Source: Trichostrongylus colubriformis (taxonomy: Eukaryota > Nematoda > Chromadorea > Rhabditida > Trichostrongylidae). From it: a stretch of 64,000 nt of DNA. The notes beneath the pieces were generated by a model. It was given only the letters and a program-made list of their open reading frames with translations, was not told the origin of the DNA and did no database searches. Made by a program: the position numbers and the translations under genes. Shown here piece by piece: positions 61,101 to 64,000 of this stretch. Each line of letters starts with the position of its first letter. Positions within the stretch are counted from its first letter, which is position 1. The DNA is taken from assembly GCA_963978905.1 (NCBI GenBank), contig OZ022257.1, forward strand, positions 19,301,664 to 19,365,663. The letters run 5' to 3'.

Positions 61101-61506
61101 TGGGAACTGGCTCTCTCTAATGCGGTAATCTCGTCCAAGGCCAGAAGTCATGAGGCCTTATTTTTGCCATTTTCGGAAAATAATTTCGAATTTTTCTTCG
61201 CCGGCGTATTCTCCGGCACCTGTAATTTCATAACTCAACGCTTTAATCCACTCAAGGTAATCCTGGGAAGCGCTTTCAATTTGACACGAGGTTACTGTAA
61301 GCAAACGGCGAATCGGAAGCTTATAATCTTGTTACCTTGTTACGTTTCAACAATACTGTCGAATTCAATCTCACCTTCTCCTGTTGCGCTTTCAGTGGTC
61401 TACTGGCTTCGTATCTTTTTTTCAAGAAGCTCCTCAAGGACAAGGTTATCCGGGACGCTCGCAATCCGCTCATGTGGTTACTGATTTACGTGAAACGTTA
61501 CACAAG
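49128..61506 (+). CDS. NRF-6-like membrane O-acyltransferase (3' end beyond window)
   Basis: Exons 49128-49234, 49330-49433, 49528-49613, 52140-52214 (tentative), 54081-54195, 54247-54351, 55700-55830, 56500-56617, 56954-57063, 58340-58416, 58481-58577, 60479-60575 and 61396-61506 join with agreeing phases. The NRF domain is clear: LDSMGKVPSGITAGNNLW then GSWHTC, RWHGQYCMAHL, NFGVCMPDSC, and a CNVNVECR segment. A membrane helix WLAMAALYFLTYTLIMMVFG and LYDLF follow. The acyltransferase-3 domain starts at CLHGVRFLSMCWIILGHTY, with the family's conserved Arg and His, and continues AVDSFFLLSGLLASYLFFKK. The family comprises secretory-pathway multi-pass proteins (C. elegans NRF-6, NDG-4, OAC) linked to lipid and drug transport. 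The last exon ends with an open phase at a donor, so several membrane helices lie outside the window. Exon 58340 could start at 58232. Confidence 0.85.
50045..50465 (+). repeat. Degenerate tandem pair of ~210-bp units
   Basis: Two successive units (about 50045-50240 and 50275-50465) share GGATTTTGGGAG(G/A)AGGTAG, (G/T)AGATG(G/A)..., CTTCTGTAAGCGG / CTTCAATGGGCGG, GTAAG(C/T)GGTG and AATGTTCATA(A/G)CTCG. They lie in the long intron of the NRF-6-like gene. Confidence 0.6.
51200..51440 (+). repeat. Dispersed repeat family R3, copy 3
   Basis: It shares GAGTTGCTGTGGAG, GTTTGGCATAAC, CGCCGTCGGCACCC, GGTTAGTGATACAGAGA and CTGCTGTTGCACTACTTAG with 25850-26050. Confidence 0.55.
52345..52440. repeat. 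Imperfect hairpin related to 22547-22623
   Basis: GCGTGTATATCGTTAGGTCG on the left resembles GGGTGTATATCATTAGGACA of the perfect hairpin. The CTGGTTGTG...CTCGCGGCGCCAACAGCGCGAG...CACAGCCAG interior folds on itself, but the outer right arm is lost. Confidence 0.5.
52747..53060. mobile_element. Degraded copy of the TTAA foldback family
   Basis: Left end AGGAATCGTCCACGAGAAAA, then ATGTGGGCC(G)CATGCAAAG, GGGCGGGGCCTCCGAGCAAG and GTGGTCCGCCGCGATC match 26142-26566. The right end beyond CCGGCCAAGAATTTGGGG is not recognisable. Confidence 0.65.
53130..53545 (+). repeat. Dispersed repeat family R2, copy 2
   Basis: Its landmarks follow the copy at 59160-59535 closely: AAAAACC(T/C)GG(A/T)TTCAAAAGCGCGA, TGTA(C/T)TCGCATCTCC, GATGTGAAACAA, CACACTCGACGGCTTAGCAGG, TCGTGTGTGCAA. 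It lies in an intron of the NRF-6-like gene. Confidence 0.65.
54570..54835. mobile_element. Foldback element in an NRF-6-like intron, TIR GTGTGTGCAGATATGACAGC
   Basis: Inverted ends GGGGTGTGTGCAGATATGACAGCGAATCGC (given in shortened form in the name) and complement enclose a G+C-rich interior that is itself partly palindromic (CGGGCCGAGCGTG, GCGGGCGGCCACGC). It lies between the exons ending 54351 and starting 55700. Confidence 0.65.
55307..55482. mobile_element. Tourist-like MITE with TTA duplication
   Basis: Ends GGCCGCGTTCATACTCTGCG and complement (right end GAGTATGATGCGGCC) are flanked by TTA on both sides (left just before GGCC near 55306, right TTAGGTG). The interior is shared with 45588-45772. 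It lies in an intron of the NRF-6-like gene. Confidence 0.75.
56091..56330. mobile_element. Foldback element, TIR GGGTGTGTACCCTTATGTCA
   Basis: The 240-bp element has about 30-bp inverted ends GGGTGTGTACCCTTATGTCAGGATT(A/T)CGCAC and a CG-rich interior (GCGGCATGTCGCAAGCGAAG). A partly overlapping relative is at 57337-58130, and one end is seen at 715. It is intronic in the NRF-6-like gene. Target duplication is not evident. Confidence 0.7.
57337..58130. mobile_element. Composite copy of the GTGTACCCTTATGTCAGGATT family with a large central loop
   Basis: The left end TGTACCCTCTTGTCAGGATT and the right end AATCCTGACATAAGGGTACAC are inverted. Inner arms TTAAAGACAGCATTAGGGG and CCCCTAATGCTGCCTTTAAA also pair. 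The roughly 520 bp between (57437-57962) is unrelated to the 56091 element and may be a later insertion. The right arm (57960-58130) matches 56091-56230 in reverse. Confidence 0.55.
59160..59535 (+). repeat. Dispersed repeat family R2, copy 3
   Basis: Same landmark order as 53130-53545, ending CCCTTCCCGGTGCCTTTAA. It lies in the intron between the exons ending 58577 and starting 60479. Confidence 0.65.
59540..60478. other. Intron sequence with a diverged direct repeat
   Basis: Two segments (59880-59970 and 60080-60195) share TGATGACCGG(T/G)...CCGGT(T/G)TGGA(C/T)A(C/A)CGAACGAAAC and CAACAAGATGAA / CAACAATGAAGG. It looks like a degenerate tandem pair. No exon is supported here. Confidence 0.4.
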
Positions 61507-61839
61507 GTGGGTTCTGAGAACTTCGATAAGGTGAAACTTACTCAGCAGGCCTCTAGTTATGGCATTTAGGGCTCTAGTAATTCTGAAAAATTTTGGTATA
61601 GGGTTGAATCCCTTCAGCACACGTATGCCATCATGAGAGTGGAGTGGGTCTCCACAGTGTCCTGGTATCTGCCCATTAGCATCCACTGTCTTTCACCAAA
61701 CTATTAAATTCAAGACAACTCGATGATCCTCACTGGGACGCTTCCTTCTACAGTGGAATCCGTAATATTCCTGCATAAAGAATGGGAGAGGTGGTCGAGG
61801 TCGTGCGGGAGCGCGTTTTTCTTGAAGAAGAATGTATTA

Positions 61840-62731
61840 GGTTGATTCATAATAAATCGGACAAATGGTAGTGATGATTTCTAGAGATCATAACTCATAA
61901 CGAATTAACGAAAATGGACGCGCGAGGTACCGTTGGAATGAATATGAGAAGCTCTTCAAAGTACCGCAAAATAATCACTCCAAAGTAAATTCATTCCGCC
62001 ACAATGCCGCACGATTTCAAGCGGTTCAGAGACCACATCCGCAACGTCATACTATTTATATCGCTATCTGGCCAGGAACCCGCGGATATCGGCAGACGTC
62101 TGATAGAAGTTCACAAGGAGCATGCCCCCGGCAGAAGTACACTGTAGTTGTAGCATTCGAAGTTTGCGTCAGGCGACTATTCCATCGAAGACGAAAACCG
62201 CGGTTGGTGGAGCGTACACGGCGTAGAGTACTGGGAGCTGCTCGATGAAGGTACCACAGTATCCGCCGACGTCTACGTTCGTCAATTACGAGAATTGAAG
62301 GCCAATGTCCAAAGTTCGCTACGGCGGCGGTCACATGTCTACTTCCAGCACGACAACGTGTCTACTTCCACAGACCGCACTTCGCAAGATCGACCAAGGC
62401 CGAGCTGCTGTCGTACAGTTGGACCGTACTTCTATACTCACCGTACTCCCCAGACCTGGCCCCTTCAGATTTCCACCTTTTCTCCCACAGCCAAAGCCAC
62501 CTGGACGGCCAAGACTTCAAAACTCGCGACGAGGTCAAGGCGGCACTCGGCAACTTCTTCTAGCTCCAGCTTCCGGCCTTCTGGAGCAAGGGCATCCATG
62601 ATCTGCCTATACCGTGGCAGAAGGTCATCGATAAAGATGGAGTATATTTCAAGTGAATCCCTGTTGTCGTAAAAAAGTTGTACGACAATGATTAAAATTG
62701 GTCAATTTGTCCGATTTATTATGAATCAACC
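61840..62731 (+). mobile_element. Decayed mariner element, TIR GGTTGATTCATAATAAATCG
   Basis: Inverted ends GGTTGATTCATAATAAATCGGACAAA are flanked by TA (61838-61839, 62732-62733). Inside, the plus strand encodes transposase pieces in shifting frames: FKRFRDHIR near 62020, YSIEDE and VEYWELLDEG, VYFQHDN near 62340, and YSPDLAPSDFHLF, HLDGQDFKTRDEVKAALGNF and WQKVIDKDGVYFK at about 62440-62655. At least two frameshifts and in-frame stops inactivate it, yet the TIRs remain well matched. It overlaps what would be intron or downstream sequence of the NRF-6-like gene. Confidence 0.85.
62340..62656 (+). pseudogene. Mariner transposase C-terminal remnant (frameshifted)
   Basis: The frames together retain the second-Asp motif QHDN and the third-Asp motif YSPDLAPSDFH. 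A frameshift lies between them and an in-frame TAG follows ALGNFF. Translation ends at the natural mariner C terminus (KDGVYFK, stop near 62656). Confidence 0.8.
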
Positions 62732-63204
62732 TAATAGATAAGTTCAAAGTTTTTATTCCATTCTCCTTTGCCGAATCTCTTATCGCTTTTCTACTGTAAA
62801 GCGTAGGTGATGATGTAATAATAGGCTCATATGATGAAATAAATTTCTCTTCTCCGGATTGTATTAGGGAGGATCGGGTAGATGCATCGCAAACTGCAGA
62901 CCATGGACCCAGTATGGCTGATTTGAACAAACCCAAACAAACATAAATGCACCATGAGGGGGAAGTGTTAGGAAGGAAAGCGTATTCGGAAACATATCCT
63001 ATGTATTCGAGCACTCGACCTCAGAAAAGAACGCGCGCTTTGGGCGCTGTTGCGATCCTAGCGCGCTTCATTGCGAGCTGCACGCTGCAGTGGCCGAGTT
63101 GCCCGTTGGCGGCGAGCAGAGAAGGTCGACACCTTTGTCATTTGATGTTAAGTAGGCGAATTTGGTTTCATTCATGATGACGTTACATGAGTGAAACAAC
63201 AAGC

Positions 63205-63760
63205 AAGCAAAACAGTGGAAGAAGTATAAGCGAAAGAGTGAAAAAAGATGTTTATGATTGATCAATTGAATGAATTCACACTAAGGCGTCGTCTGTGCAA
63301 TTGCAACAAACAAACAAACTGCAAGTGTATTGCTCCCGAATTCTTTAAAGGAGTTGAATGAGCGGGGCTACGAAGCTTTGCCGCATCCACCATACTCACC
63401 TGACCAGGCTCCCATTTACTACCATTGCATCTGGACAGCTTTCCTTGTGAAAGGAATGCTTCAGAACCTAGCACCGTGCTGGAGAACGTTCACAAGCGGA
63501 ACAGAGGAAGGAAGTATGAGCGAAGGAGTGAGAAAAAGGTGTTTATGATCAAATAATTCAATGATCCACAAAGGCGTCGTTTGTGCAATTGCAGAAAATT
63601 AACAAGTGTACCGCTCCCACAGACTTCAAAAAAGTTGAGTGAGCGGGGATACGAGAATTTGCCGCATCCACAATACTCACCTGACCAGGCTCACATGAAC
63701 TACCATTGCATCTGTACAGCTTTTTTTATGGGAGAAATGCTCAAAAACTAGCACTGTGGG
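63205..63760 (+). repeat. Tandem pair of units carrying mariner transposase fragments
   Basis: Two units (about 63205-63480 and 63500-63760) each start with GGAAGAAGTATAAGCGAA / GGAAGGAAGTATGAGCGAA-type sequence and continue through AGGCGTCGT(C/T)TGTGCAATTGCA. Each ends in a piece reading ERGYEALPHPPYSPDQAP or its diverged twin, with YYHC where mariner transposases have the third catalytic Asp (SDYH). The first parts resemble repeat family R2. Both fragments are catalytically dead. Confidence 0.7.
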
Positions 63761-64000
63761 AACGTTAAACGAATTCTCTCCTGTCGATTTCCAGAGTTCT
63801 ATGCAAGCGGAAAAAACAAGCTAATCTCTTGTTGGCTGGATTTTCAGGAATCCTTTGATTCTCATGGTTTTTATCTTGATTGATAAAGCTTTGTACGAGC
63901 TGCGATAGGCGTGTTTGAGATTAGAGGTCTAAAGCAGGAGCTTCCCGAACAGTCCAGTAATACCCATCCAGTGAGCGCGCGTGAGCAGCGCATTGACACA

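Overview
The window looks like nuclear DNA of a clade V (rhabditid/strongylid) nematode, most plausibly a hookworm-like parasite. The reasons are: short introns ending in TTTTCAG or similar, trans-splice-type acceptors just upstream of start codons, an arp-6 / sap-49 gene pair as I remember it from Caenorhabditis elegans, RTE- and mariner-type elements, and long repeat-filled introns. The species call is inference. One 200-N assembly gap lies at 9904-10103.

Layout. 1-20 kb holds no gene I can support. It is a mosaic of transposon remnants: foldback mariner derivatives, a tRNA-derived SINE-like family, a 1.4 kb element with long inverted repeats and an 11-bp target duplication nested inside one SINE, PIF/Tourist-like and other foldback elements, and dispersed repeats. 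At 20.67-21.08 kb is a compact three-exon gene for a 74-residue single-pass membrane protein with a lysine-rich tail. From 21.1 to 34.4 kb the mosaic resumes, with more mariner copies, TTAA-flanked elements, an antisense RTE LINE fragment and long hairpins.

34.5-45.0 kb is a dense block of four plus-strand genes: a divergent alpha-tubulin (10 exons, 446 aa), a C1orf50/DUF2452 protein (5 exons, 181 aa), the actin-related protein ARP6 (8 exons, 414 aa) and the SF3b spliceosome subunit SAP-49/SF3B4 (10 exons, 430 aa). The tubulin and DUF2452 genes are only about 160 bp apart and arp-6 and sap-49 about 370 bp apart, so part or all of the block may be one trans-spliced operon. ARP6 serves H2A.Z deposition (SWR1/SRCAP complex), SF3B4 serves branch-site recognition, and tubulin builds microtubules: housekeeping functions that fit shared transcription.

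46-61.5 kb is one very long gene on the plus strand for an NRF-6-like multi-pass membrane acyltransferase. I could chain 13 exons, with agreeing intron phases, across more than 12 kb; a possible further 5' exon lies at 46.2 kb, and the 3' end runs past the window. Its introns are packed with foldback elements and repeats. The last 2.5 kb hold a decayed mariner and a tandem pair of repeat units, each carrying a mariner transposase fragment.

All exon models were built by eye from conserved protein motifs, splice consensus and phase agreement. No search or alignment program was run, and repeat boundaries are exact only where a target duplication is stated.
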